Below are positions 17,399 through 26,150 of a stretch of 64,000 nucleotides of DNA, in pieces; the first letter of the stretch is position 1, and each line of letters opens with the position of its first letter. A program made the position numbers and the translations under genes. This stretch comes from Firm-04 sp045617625. GTDB lineage: Bacteria > Bacillota > Clostridia > Oscillospirales > Ruminococcaceae. The DNA lies in the NCBI GenBank assembly GCA_045617625.1, contig JAZLJA010000055.1, forward strand, positions 11,951 to 75,950, given 5' to 3'. The notes below the pieces were generated by a model, which worked only from the letters and a program-made list of their open reading frames with translations, did not search any database and had not been told where the DNA came from.

Positions 17399-20300
17399 AT
17401 GCTATTCGGACGTACGGTTTTTGCGCTCTGCACCGCACATATGCACAATCCTGAAATATTGGACAGCATCCTCGCATTCCGCAGAGAAGCAAGAGCCAGA
17501 GGCTATTACGTCATGGTTTTCAATTCCGATATGGACGCATCAGATGCGAATTCAGCTGATGTCAACAGCTATAGTGTCTATGACCTGCTCCCCTATACAC
17601 AGGTGGATGCAGTTGTTGTGATGGCGGAAACGATTCAGAATCAGGTCGTGGTGGATGCCATCTGCGAATCGGCGGCGGCAGCTAAGGTCCCTGTCCTTTC
17701 GTATGACGGTATTCTGCGGAATTATCCCTCGGTGTACTGCTATCCGAGTCAGGCGTTTTCGCGCCTGCTTGATCATGTTCTCACGGTTCATAACTGCTGC
17801 AAAATTGATCTGCTCACGGGCGTGCGCGGCAATTATGGTTCAGAGTGCATTGTGTCCGCTTATCAGGATGCCCTTCAGAAGCACGGTCTGACCTATGATC
17901 CTGCGCGTGTGGAATACGGCGATTATCAGGAAGGCGCCGCGGCGTTTGCCGTCGAACGGCTGCTGGCACTGGATACGCCTGAGGCGATCATCTGTGCGAA
18001 TGACACAATGGCGATCGCCTGCTGCTCTGTGCTGAAACGGCATGGTCTGCGGGTGCCCGAAGATGTCATCGTCACGGGGCTTGACGGCATCGTGCGTGAG
18101 CGTTACCATACACCGCGTCTTACCACCTGTAAGCGCGACCTCGAAAATATGAGCATCGCCTTTTTTGATATGGCGGAAATGGTGCTTGCGGGCGAGGTCA
18201 TCGACCACGAATGTGAGATCCCTGCTGTTCTGCAAGCTTCCGAATCCTGCGGATGTGCGGTCATGGCACAGCAGGATGCGAATGAGATCGTTTCCATGCT
18301 GCACAATCAGATCCAGACTGCCGCAAGACAGGAATCTGATGCATCACGAATTTTCGGCACTTTGCTGCGGCGTGAAAAAACCACGGTCATTGATTATCTC
18401 GATGTGCTTGCCGACCGTCTGCCCGAGCGCGGCTATCTCTGTCTGCGCGATTGCCTTGCTGCCGATTCCGCAGAGGGCATTCTGCATTCGTTTGCCGACA
18501 GCTCTGAGCTGATGAGCACTGTCACCGTGCAGAAAAGCGAGAAACGCTATGCGCTTTTGCCGCGCGGTTCCCTGATTCCCGATCTGGAAAGCGTCGTCAA
18601 AAGTGACAGAACGCTCTATGTCTCATCCATTTATTTCCAGCAGGATATTTACGGATATTATGCATATTACGGTGGCAGAATCGTTACGGAAGCGATGAAA
18701 TGGCCGAAGTTTTTACATACGGCGGGCAATGCCATCGGTGCAAGCCTCAACATGGCAAGAGTCGCGCTGATGAATGAACGTCTGCTCTCAGCCAGAATCC
18801 GCGATTCTCTCACGGGAATGCTGAACCTCAACGGCACCATGCGCTCTCTTGCAGAACGGGTGGAAGCCTGCGGCGATACCCCCACGCGCATTGTCATGGT
18901 GGTCATCGGGCTGAAGAATCTGCGGCAGATCAACAGCATTTTCGGACATCTGGAGGGCGATCAGGCACTGCTCGGTCTCTCGGGTGCCATCATCGACTGC
19001 ATTGACAGCGATGCGGTTTCAGGGCGTGTGGGCGGCGATGAATTCCTCGTCACGTTCTTCTCGGGCGTTGGCGATGCGGATTCCTCGGATGCCATGATCA
19101 CCGTGCTGATGAACCGTCTGCACAGCTATAATCAGGTGTCAGGCAAAAATTACAGCCTCGATATCGCAATCGGAAAGGTCGCGGCAAGGGTGACACCGTC
19201 GCTTTCACTCGACGGCATGCTCAACGAAGCCATGAACCTCAAGGATAAAAAACGCCGCAGCGATGCGTCGGGCGGCGACGGACAGCACAATGCGACGCTT
19301 CAGGATCCTGTGGCTGCACAGGTGGAGGAAGTGCTCAACCGCAATCTGCTGACTTATCATTTCCAGCCGATCGTCAGCGGCAGAACAGGGCAGATCTATG
19401 CTTACGAAGCCCTGATGCGTACCACGGGCGGATATAAGATCTCGCCGCTCAATGTGTTGCAATATGCCACGATGATGGGCCGCCTTTACGAAGTGGAATG
19501 GCTGACCTATTGCAACGTACTGCGCATCGTCCGCGAGAACGAAACGCAGTTCCGCGGAAAAAAGGTGTTCATCAACAGCATTCCCGGGCATTTCATCACC
19601 GATGCGGATTTTAACCGCCTGCTTGACCTTTACAGCGATCTGCTCCCCATGCTTGTGGTGGAGTTCACCGAGCAGGCAGAAGCGGACGGCGATGAACTCA
19701 AACAGATGCAGAACCGCTGCAGCGACAATAATATGGAGATCGCCGTTGATGATTACGGCACGGGCTATTCCAACATCTCGAATCTGCTGCGGTATTCGCC
19801 GAACTATGTGAAGATCGATCGCACCCTGATTTCCAATATCCACGAGGAACCCAAAAAACAGCATTTCGTGACGAACATCATCGAATTTGCACACGCCAAC
19901 GGCTTTCAGGCGTTGGCAGAGGGTGTGGAGACCATCGAGGAAATGCGGGCGGTCATTCGTTTCGGCATTGACCTGATTCAGGGCAACTATACCGCACAGC
20001 CCGCAGCAGCCCCGCTGGAACAGATCTCCGAGGGAACACTCGCCATCATCAACAAGGTGAGTCAGGAAGCGGCAAAACAGTTTGTCCGCAAAACCTATAT
20101 GCCGAACAATCGGCAGGCGGTGCGGCTTTCCAAACTCAGTGCCGCAAATTACACTGATATTTTCATCGCACAGCCTTATGTCGAGCTGACCGGCGATTTT
20201 AATGTCACGGCGGGCTTGACGATTAGGTTCAAGGAGGGCACCACCTCACATCTCGTGCTGCATGATGCTCACCTTTGTTCCACAAACTCCGCACCGTGTA

Positions 20301-21121
20301 TCGTGCTGGGAAAAAACACCAATGTCACACTTGAGATCCGCGGCGACAACCGTCTGGATCATGGCGGCATTTTTGTTCCCGACAGCGCAAGCCTGCATCT
20401 GACAGGACGCGGCAACCTGACCATCAGCGTCAACGATGCCCGCAGCAGTGCCATCGGCAGCGATATCGACAGCACGTTCGGCGACATCAATGTTGACCTT
20501 GCGGGCTGCCTGCAAATCAACACCAACGGCGAACAGTGTATCGGCATTGGCGGCGGCTCGGGTCACGGGCAGAAACTCGCGGTCTGCGGCACGAAGGTCT
20601 TTTTCCAGACAAGCGGCGTCGAAAGCATCAGTTTGGGCGCGGCAATGGGTGAGTGCGATATCACTCTGGTCGGCTGCATGGTGAATCTGGAAAGCAGATT
20701 CGCACGCGGCGTCGGCATCGGCATCGAAACGGGCACACCGACCATCACGCTCAACACTGCAAGTGTGGAGATGAATGGTTCGGGCAAGACCGTGGCGGTC
20801 GTGGGTTCGCTGAACGGCGGCGGCAATGTGGTGATGAAGGATTCGAGCGTGCGTGCAGCATTCAATGCGCAGGATCTTGTGGTCGTGGGTTCCCGCGACG
20901 GCGCACCGAAAATCAAGATCAAAAACAGTGAGCTGGATATCAAGAGCGAAGGCAGAAATGTCGTGGATATCGGCAGCGAAACTGAGGATGCGGAAATCAC
21001 TGTGGCGGATACGAGCATCATGGTCAATGCGCAGAGCGCGAAAATGATGCATCTTGCCGCTGCTGAGGATAAGAAAATTTGCACTGGTCTTACAGAAATC
21101 ATACGGGTGAACGAAGAATGA
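17399..21121 (+). CDS. LacI-type sensor / GGDEF / EAL / beta-solenoid fusion protein
   Basis: 1240 residues, start ATG 17399 after an AAAGGGGGG SD. Order of parts: periplasmic-binding-protein-like LacI sensor without helix-turn-helix (about 1-285); linker region (about 290-480); GGDEF domain (about 480-620) with intact GGDEF at 545-549 but no RxxD inhibitory site upstream; EAL domain (about 645-895) with EALMR, VDDYGTGYSN, VKIDR and LAEGVET intact; then about 335 residues of Gly/Asn-rich beta-strand repeats resembling a right-handed beta-solenoid. No signal peptide or membrane segment is seen, so it should be cytoplasmic. It could both make and degrade c-di-GMP in response to a small ligand, probably a sugar (inference). 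Its stop overlaps the plsY start. Confidence 0.88.
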   Translation: MLFGRTVFALCTAHMHNPEILDSILAFRREARARGYYVMVFNSDMDASDANSADVNSYSVYDLLPYTQVDAVVVMAETIQNQVVVDAICESAAAAKVPVLSYDGILRNYPSVYCYPSQAFSRLLDHVLTVHNCCKIDLLTGVRGNYGSECIVSAYQDALQKHGLTYDPARVEYGDYQEGAAAFAVERLLALDTPEAIICANDTMAIACCSVLKRHGLRVPEDVIVTGLDGIVRERYHTPRLTTCKRDLENMSIAFFDMAEMVLAGEVIDHECEIPAVLQASESCGCAVMAQQDANEIVSMLHNQIQTAARQESDASRIFGTLLRREKTTVIDYLDVLADRLPERGYLCLRDCLAADSAEGILHSFADSSELMSTVTVQKSEKRYALLPRGSLIPDLESVVKSDRTLYVSSIYFQQDIYGYYAYYGGRIVTEAMKWPKFLHTAGNAIGASLNMARVALMNERLLSARIRDSLTGMLNLNGTMRSLAERVEACGDTPTRIVMVVIGLKNLRQINSIFGHLEGDQALLGLSGAIIDCIDSDAVSGRVGGDEFLVTFFSGVGDADSSDAMITVLMNRLHSYNQVSGKNYSLDIAIGKVAARVTPSLSLDGMLNEAMNLKDKKRRSDASGGDGQHNATLQDPVAAQVEEVLNRNLLTYHFQPIVSGRTGQIYAYEALMRTTGGYKISPLNVLQYATMMGRLYEVEWLTYCNVLRIVRENETQFRGKKVFINSIPGHFITDADFNRLLDLYSDLLPMLVVEFTEQAEADGDELKQMQNRCSDNNMEIAVDDYGTGYSNISNLLRYSPNYVKIDRTLISNIHEEPKKQHFVTNIIEFAHANGFQALAEGVETIEEMRAVIRFGIDLIQGNYTAQPAAAPLEQISEGTLAIINKVSQEAAKQFVRKTYMPNNRQAVRLSKLSAANYTDIFIAQPYVELTGDFNVTAGLTIRFKEGTTSHLVLHDAHLCSTNSAPCIVLGKNTNVTLEIRGDNRLDHGGIFVPDSASLHLTGRGNLTISVNDARSSAIGSDIDSTFGDINVDLAGCLQINTNGEQCIGIGGGSGHGQKLAVCGTKVFFQTSGVESISLGAAMGECDITLVGCMVNLESRFARGVGIGIETGTPTITLNTASVEMNGSGKTVAVVGSLNGGGNVVMKDSSVRAAFNAQDLVVVGSRDGAPKIKIKNSELDIKSEGRNVVDIGSETEDAEITVADTSIMVNAQSAKMMHLAAAEDKKICTGLTEIIRVNEE

Positions 21122-21747
21122 TTTTTTTCTGGTATCTTGGCGCAGCAATTATCGGCTATCTTTTGGGCAGCATCAACACAGCGGCGATTATCAGCCGCTT
21201 GAAGGGATTTGATATCCGCAATAAGGGTTCAGGCAACGCAGGTGCATCCAATGCGCTCATCACAATGGGCAAGGGTGCCGCGGCGTGTACCACAGTGGTG
21301 GATATGTCAAAGGCATTTTTCCCTGTGTTTGCGATTCTGCACTGGATCACAAAAGCAAAAACGATTCCGTGTCTGGCCGTTTTTACGGGCTGCATGGTGA
21401 TTCTCGGGCATATTTTCCCGTTCTGGATGGATTTTCGGGGCGGCAAAGGATTTGCTTCGCTGCTCGGCATGTCGGCGGCACTTGATTGGAGACTGTTTGT
21501 GGCGTTTCTGGTCATTGTGGTATTCTGGCTTGTCACCACGAAATATATCGCCCTTGCAACCATCACCTGCGCGGCGATTTTCCCGGTTTATCGGCTTATC
21601 ATGACACATTCCGTCTGCGAGTTTTTGATGCTTCTGCTGTTGTTCGCGGTGATCTTTTGGAAGCATATCCCGAACCTCAAGCGAATGAAGTCCGGCAGCG
21701 AACTGGGCATTGAAGATGTCAAGGCAATGCGCAACGAGAGAGAATGA
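21118..21747 (+). CDS. plsY: Glycerol-3-phosphate acyltransferase PlsY
   Basis: 209 residues with about five membrane segments and the PlsY motifs GSGNAGASN and FWMDFRGGKGFA. It uses acyl-phosphate to acylate glycerol-3-phosphate, the first step of membrane phospholipid synthesis. ATG 21118 overlaps the preceding stop (ATGA), so translation is coupled to the c-di-GMP fusion gene, an unusual neighbour. A terminator follows directly. Confidence 0.95.
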   Translation: MIFFWYLGAAIIGYLLGSINTAAIISRLKGFDIRNKGSGNAGASNALITMGKGAAACTTVVDMSKAFFPVFAILHWITKAKTIPCLAVFTGCMVILGHIFPFWMDFRGGKGFASLLGMSAALDWRLFVAFLVIVVFWLVTTKYIALATITCAAIFPVYRLIMTHSVCEFLMLLLLFAVIFWKHIPNLKRMKSGSELGIEDVKAMRNERE

Positions 21748-21755
21748 TTAAATGA

Positions 21756-21787
21756 AAACGGCAGTGTGTTCGATGCACACTGCCGTT
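21756..21787. terminator. plsY terminator
   Basis: 13-bp stem AAACGGCAGTGTG / CACACTGCCGTTT with a 6-base loop, 9 bp after the plsY stop. Confidence 0.8.
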
Positions 21788-21841
21788 TGATTTGCTCATG
21801 TGTATTCATATTGTAACGGAACATTCTCTCAAATCATATGA

Positions 21842-21919
21842 GAGAATGCTGCAAGCGGCGATGCAGCCGCCAACAAGTGGATTGACAAGAAACTGACGCA
21901 AGCATTCCTGCTGACCTAA
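21842..21919 (+). pseudogene. 3'-terminal remnant of an unidentified gene
   Basis: Twenty-five codons read ENAASGDAAANKWIDKKL and end TQAFLLT-stop, with coding-like composition, preceded by a stop in frame and with no start or SD. The stop is immediately followed by an intact terminator. It looks like the tail of a deleted gene; identity unknown. Confidence 0.45.
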
Positions 21920-21954
21920 AAAAGCACCGCCTGAGAAAAACAGGCGGTGCTTTT
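21920..21954 (+). terminator. Intrinsic terminator left from a decayed gene
   Basis: 14-bp stem AAAAGCACCGCCTG / CAGGCGGTGCTTTT with a 7-base loop. It follows the remnant stop codon directly and serves no intact gene. Confidence 0.8.
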
Positions 21955-22038
21955 ATGTAGTTTAAAGACTTGCTTAGGACTGCATTGCTCCTATTAGAAA
22001 TTTATGTGTTATCTGGCTTTTCGCAGATTCACTGTGTA

Positions 22039-22275
22039 TCAGAAACATTCCCACGAATACTTAACATTGCTGAAATCCCTTGATTTCAGATCTTCTCTTG
22101 TAATTATAAAGTGAGCGATACCGTCGTCTCCTATTTGAATGCCGTCTCTGCTGACGATCTGCAGCAAAAGAACATCTGTATTATTCCATCCTGCATCCCA
22201 CACATCGTTCTGATAACCTCCGATCTTATGCCTTTGCGTGATGATTATGTTTGTCTTTTTTGATTCATGATGCGA
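22039..22275 (-). pseudogene. Remnant of a YwqG-like (DUF1963) gene
   Basis: An open frame of about 79 codons on the minus strand, without start codon or SD, reads ITQRHKIGGYQNDVW, NNTDVLLLQIVS, GDDGIAHFIITREDLKSRDF and ends KYSWECF. HKIGGY..., DVLLLQI, GIAHFFI-like and DFS.V.Y.WDC are hallmarks of the C-terminal third of DUF1963/YwqG proteins. The N-terminal two thirds is missing, so this is a truncated pseudogene. Confidence 0.65.
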
Positions 22276-22396
22276 TCATCATATCACGTTTCTGGTTTTT
22301 CAAAAAGTTTCTTTCTTTTGAAAGGAAATCTGCCATTGAATTGTATTATATATAAGAGTACCTGATACTGGTGATCCCGAGAGGAGGAAATGCAGC

Positions 22397-22894
22397 ATGA
22401 TTGTGGATAAAAACCTTGCGCTTCGTGCGTTTGAACAGTATGCGGACGATGCTTTGCGTGCGGCATATGCGTGCGGATGCAGGGAAAATGCTGAGGATAT
22501 TGTGCAGACGGTGTTTCTATCGCTGATGGCGCATTCGCCCGCATTTGAAAACGAACGCCACCTGAAAGCTTGGATTCTGCGTGTGACCATGAATCTGTGC
22601 CGCAATTATCATCGAAGTTGGCAGCAGAAACAGCGTGTGGATATGGAGAATGCAGAGGCACAGCTTCCAAGCATACCCTCGCCCGAAGAACGTACCGCGA
22701 TACAGGCAATGATCGAAAAGCTGCCGCAGAAATATGCGTCCGTGCTGTTTCTATACTATTACGAAGGGTATTCCGTGCGGGAAATCGCACAGATGATGGA
22801 CAAAAATGAAAACACGGTCTGCACATTGCTGCATCGTGCCAGAAAAAAACTCAGATTGGAATTGATGAAGGGAGGAGTTTCAGATGACAGTTGA
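22397..22894 (+). CDS. ECF-type RNA polymerase sigma factor
   Basis: 165 residues with sigma region 2 (AFEQYADDALRAAYACGCRENAEDIVQTVFLSLM) and region 4 (LPQKYASVLFLYYYEGYSVREIAQMMDKNENTVCTLLHRARKKL). It overlaps the next gene by 11 bp, a membrane protein that is the likely anti-sigma factor. It opens a six-gene unit with ABC exporter parts, which it probably regulates together with itself (inference). No classical -35/-10 pair is clear upstream. Confidence 0.9.
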   Translation: MIVDKNLALRAFEQYADDALRAAYACGCRENAEDIVQTVFLSLMAHSPAFENERHLKAWILRVTMNLCRNYHRSWQQKQRVDMENAEAQLPSIPSPEERTAIQAMIEKLPQKYASVLFLYYYEGYSVREIAQMMDKNENTVCTLLHRARKKLRLELMKGGVSDDS

Positions 22895-24119
22895 TGAATA
22901 TCATGATGCGTTTCGCAATGTGAAATGCAGTGCGGAATTTCGGCAGAAAATGTGTGCAAAACTCTCCGCACCGCTCACTACGGCAGACTATGACTGGCTG
23001 GATCATTTCGGGGATGCGGCTGACTTTACGGCACCGTTTGATTTATCGGAACCGGCAAAAACGCATCGGCACATTTCGTGGAAGATTCCTGTGATCTGTG
23101 CTGCTGCTGTGTTGCTGCTGGGCGGCGGTGTGCTATATGTCGGAGCGATGCTGCACTCACCCATGCCGGATATTTCTCCCGATTTGCAGAATAGCTATAT
23201 CAGCAATGAGAGCAGTGAAACATCCGTAAATGCTGTTGAAAATCAGCCGTCCGCAGAGGATAACGTGAATGCGGAGGCACTGGGCGGCGGTTTATATCGC
23301 CTTGCAAAGCTGCCGCAGTTGAATCGCGAAAACGATTCGTGCATCTACGGCAGTGTAAGAATGGGGAACGAGACAGTCGAGGTTGATGGGCAAACGTTAG
23401 ATCTGTCTGTTGCGGTACAGGACGACGGTGCAAACACCGCATATTGCGTCAGTGCCGATTCCGGCACGCTATATTATGCAAACATGAACGGTATATATCA
23501 ATCGGATATCGGATTGCAGCACCCGCAGCAGCTGCTTTCGCTGCCGATTTCCACGAAGGATGGCGAACTTTATGTCATTTACTCGCTCATTTCGTTTGCA
23601 AACACCGATCAGCTGTTTTTTACAGGGAGTATCGGAAATGCGAGATGCATCGGCAGTTTTGACACCAAAACCTGCTCTTTCCGAACGGTTCCCTGCGCAC
23701 AAAAAGGAAACCTCATTTCCTGTGATACAGGTGTTCTGGTTTACGACAACGCTGCGGCAAGCAACCAGTGCGAAAAAACAACCGTGCAATACTGGGAAAG
23801 TGGAGAGATTTACGAGATCACCCTGCGGAATGTGTATGAATCAGAGACCAAGCTGCGGCTTTCCGCAAATGGAAAATATCTCTGTACCTATCTATGGGGC
23901 AAGACCGAGAATGGTCAACTGACAGAACGTTATTCGGTGTATGATGTCAAAAGCGGCACGTTTTTGGGATGCTTTGATTGGACGTTCGACAAAAAAGTCA
24001 CAGACAGAATATCGGATGGGTTTACCTATCTGGGCATGGATGAAGATGCAAAGTGCGCATACTTTACGCAGATCAGTTCCGACAAATGGGAATACTATCA
24101 GTTCTGCTTCGGGGAGTGA
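22884..24119 (+). CDS. Probable membrane anti-sigma factor with outer domain
   Basis: 411 residues. A short cytoplasmic part (about 1-68: MTVDEYHDAFRNVKCSAEFRQKM), one membrane helix (about 70-92: IPVICAAAVLLLGGGVLYV) and an extracytoplasmic domain of about 310 residues with repeated short beta motifs, possibly a propeller-like fold. Position right after an ECF sigma gene and the single membrane crossing support an anti-sigma role; no recognised anti-sigma zinc motif is seen. Coupled to the sigma gene by an 11-bp overlap. Confidence 0.65.
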   Translation: MTVDEYHDAFRNVKCSAEFRQKMCAKLSAPLTTADYDWLDHFGDAADFTAPFDLSEPAKTHRHISWKIPVICAAAVLLLGGGVLYVGAMLHSPMPDISPDLQNSYISNESSETSVNAVENQPSAEDNVNAEALGGGLYRLAKLPQLNRENDSCIYGSVRMGNETVEVDGQTLDLSVAVQDDGANTAYCVSADSGTLYYANMNGIYQSDIGLQHPQQLLSLPISTKDGELYVIYSLISFANTDQLFFTGSIGNARCIGSFDTKTCSFRTVPCAQKGNLISCDTGVLVYDNAAASNQCEKTTVQYWESGEIYEITLRNVYESETKLRLSANGKYLCTYLWGKTENGQLTERYSVYDVKSGTFLGCFDWTFDKKVTDRISDGFTYLGMDEDAKCAYFTQISSDKWEYYQFCFGE

Positions 24120-24123
24120 CGAG

Positions 24124-24984
24124 ATGCTTTTAGAGATTAAGGAAGTCAGCAAGCAGTACCCGAAAACACTTGCACTCGACCATTTTTCCGCAGAGCTTTC
24201 CTGTGGGCTTTATGGATTACTCGGACCAAACGGCGCGGGCAAAACAACCCTTATCAGCATTCTGACAACACTGCTTGCACCCACTTCGGGCAGCGTGCTT
24301 TATGACGGAAAACCGATCGGCGGGCGGGAATATCTGAAAAACATCGGATATCTGCCCCAGTATCCGCGGTTCTATAAGGACTTTACTGCACAGGAGTTTC
24401 TGATGTATATGTCGGCGATGAAAGGGCTTGAAAAAAAGACCGCATCGCGGCGCGTAGATGAATTGCTCGAACAGGTGAATCTTACAGAAAACAGGCACAA
24501 GAAAATCGGGGCATTTTCGGGTGGAATGCGGCAGCGGCTCGGCATTGCACAGGCGATTCTCAACGATCCCGAGATTCTTATTCTCGATGAACCAACAGCA
24601 GGACTTGACCCCAAAGAACGTGTGCGGTTCCGAAATATTCTATCGCAGCTTTCCGATACACGTATCATTATTCTGGCAACACATATTGTATCTGACCTTG
24701 AATTTGCTGCCAAAGAGGTGATTCTGTTAAACGAAGGCAGACTTCTGAAAAAGGCATCGCCGCTGACGCTGCAAACTGCGATGACAGGTAAAGTTTGGCG
24801 CGTGCAGGCAGATGCATCAGATTTGGAGACGTTTATCGCTCGATATATCGTTGCAAATGCGTCAGTTTCGGATGGGCAGTATCTTCTGCGGGTAATCGCG
24901 GAAGAAAAGCCGCATGAATCTGCCGTTGCGGAGGAGCCACGGCTTGAAGATGTCTACCTCTACTATTTTGGTGAACCGTTATGA
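24124..24984 (+). CDS. ABC transporter ATP-binding protein
   Basis: 286 residues from ATG 24124, 4 bp after the previous stop. Walker A GPNGAGKTT, signature FSGGMRQRLGIAQ, Walker B ILILDEPTAGLDP and switch His in ATHIV are all intact. The type matches ATPases that pair with ABC-2 permeases for export of peptides, lipids or drugs. The C-terminal ~70 residues are an accessory domain. Its gene overlaps the following permease gene by 4 bp. Confidence 0.93.
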   Translation: MLLEIKEVSKQYPKTLALDHFSAELSCGLYGLLGPNGAGKTTLISILTTLLAPTSGSVLYDGKPIGGREYLKNIGYLPQYPRFYKDFTAQEFLMYMSAMKGLEKKTASRRVDELLEQVNLTENRHKKIGAFSGGMRQRLGIAQAILNDPEILILDEPTAGLDPKERVRFRNILSQLSDTRIIILATHIVSDLEFAAKEVILLNEGRLLKKASPLTLQTAMTGKVWRVQADASDLETFIARYIVANASVSDGQYLLRVIAEEKPHESAVAEEPRLEDVYLYYFGEPL

Positions 24985-26150
24985 AAAGGCTGACACTGTT
25001 TGAACTGAAAAAGCTGTTTTGCAGTCCTTTGATCCTGTTCATGTTATTGCTGTTCAGCATTCTGAATTTTCGCCATATTTACAGTGATTATCAGCAAAAC
25101 ATCGGGTCGATGCGCGATTATTTCAACGGTCATTTTGCATTGTACGAGGAGATATCAGGTGCATGGAACAATGATACCATCGTATATGTGCTGGACGAAT
25201 ACGAAAAGGCAAAGGCGGCTGTCGATGCAGGCAATTTCTCGACACAGCCTGACCAGCCCAACACCATCACGGGCTATGTATTCGGGGATTATGGGCTTTT
25301 CGAGCAGATCAAAACGGAAATGGACACGCTGTATCACTATGGTGACACGATGGCGCAGCTTAGTAAAAAGGCGTTGGAAAATGCAGAGTTCTATCAAAAA
25401 AAGGGCAATGCGTATCAAGCAAAGGTGAACCGCAAGATCGCGAAAACGTATCAGAATCGTTCCGTGAATGCCTATTACGACACACTGGGCATTCAAGAGT
25501 ACTTCCGATATGATTTCTCCACGCTGCTGATTCTGCTGTTGCTGCTGCCGATGCTTTCCCCGCTGTTTGCGAAAGAGCACGAGACTGAAATGTACGGCTT
25601 GCTGAAACTGACTCCGCAGTATAGGAAATTATCCGTATGCAAACTGTTTGCAGGCATGATTGCCGTTACCATTGTCAGCATAGTTTTCTGGTGTGAGGAT
25701 TTTCTTATGTTTCGGTTTCTTTACCACATTAAGGGGCTTTCACAGCCGGTTTATGCCTTGAAACAGTATGCATATTCCCCGTTGACCATCTCTGTCGGCG
25801 AATATGCGCTGCTCCAAAATATGTTAAAACTGCTTTGTTTTCAGGTCATCGGCGGAATCTGCACAACGGTTTCCTCTGCGTCGAAGAATGAGATCATCCC
25901 GTTTTGCTGTTCATTTGCTGTAGCGTTGGGCTTGTTTCTGACGGATGCGTTTTTTGCAAATACTGTGACCGCGGTGTGTAATCCTGTGACGCTATGCCAC
26001 GGTGACAGACTGTTTCAGAAATTCGCAGTCTGCAGTTTGGTCGGAATGCCGATCGACAAATTTCTTCTGCCGATTTGTACGGCAGGGCTGGCATGGCTTT
26101 TCTTGTCTGTGACAGCAGTGAGAATCAGCGGCAAGGAGATGTTGGCGTGA
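24981..26150 (+). CDS. ABC-2-like membrane permease
   Basis: 389 residues: an N-terminal membrane helix (about 15-30), a large outer loop of about 150 residues with helical character, then about five membrane helices (from DFSTLLILLLLLPMLSPLFA onwards). The layout fits ABC-2 exporter permeases with a big extracellular loop. Start overlaps the ATPase stop (ATGA), and its end overlaps the second permease. Confidence 0.75.
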   Translation: MKRLTLFELKKLFCSPLILFMLLLFSILNFRHIYSDYQQNIGSMRDYFNGHFALYEEISGAWNNDTIVYVLDEYEKAKAAVDAGNFSTQPDQPNTITGYVFGDYGLFEQIKTEMDTLYHYGDTMAQLSKKALENAEFYQKKGNAYQAKVNRKIAKTYQNRSVNAYYDTLGIQEYFRYDFSTLLILLLLLPMLSPLFAKEHETEMYGLLKLTPQYRKLSVCKLFAGMIAVTIVSIVFWCEDFLMFRFLYHIKGLSQPVYALKQYAYSPLTISVGEYALLQNMLKLLCFQVIGGICTTVSSASKNEIIPFCCSFAVALGLFLTDAFFANTVTAVCNPVTLCHGDRLFQKFAVCSLVGMPIDKFLLPICTAGLAWLFLSVTAVRISGKEMLA

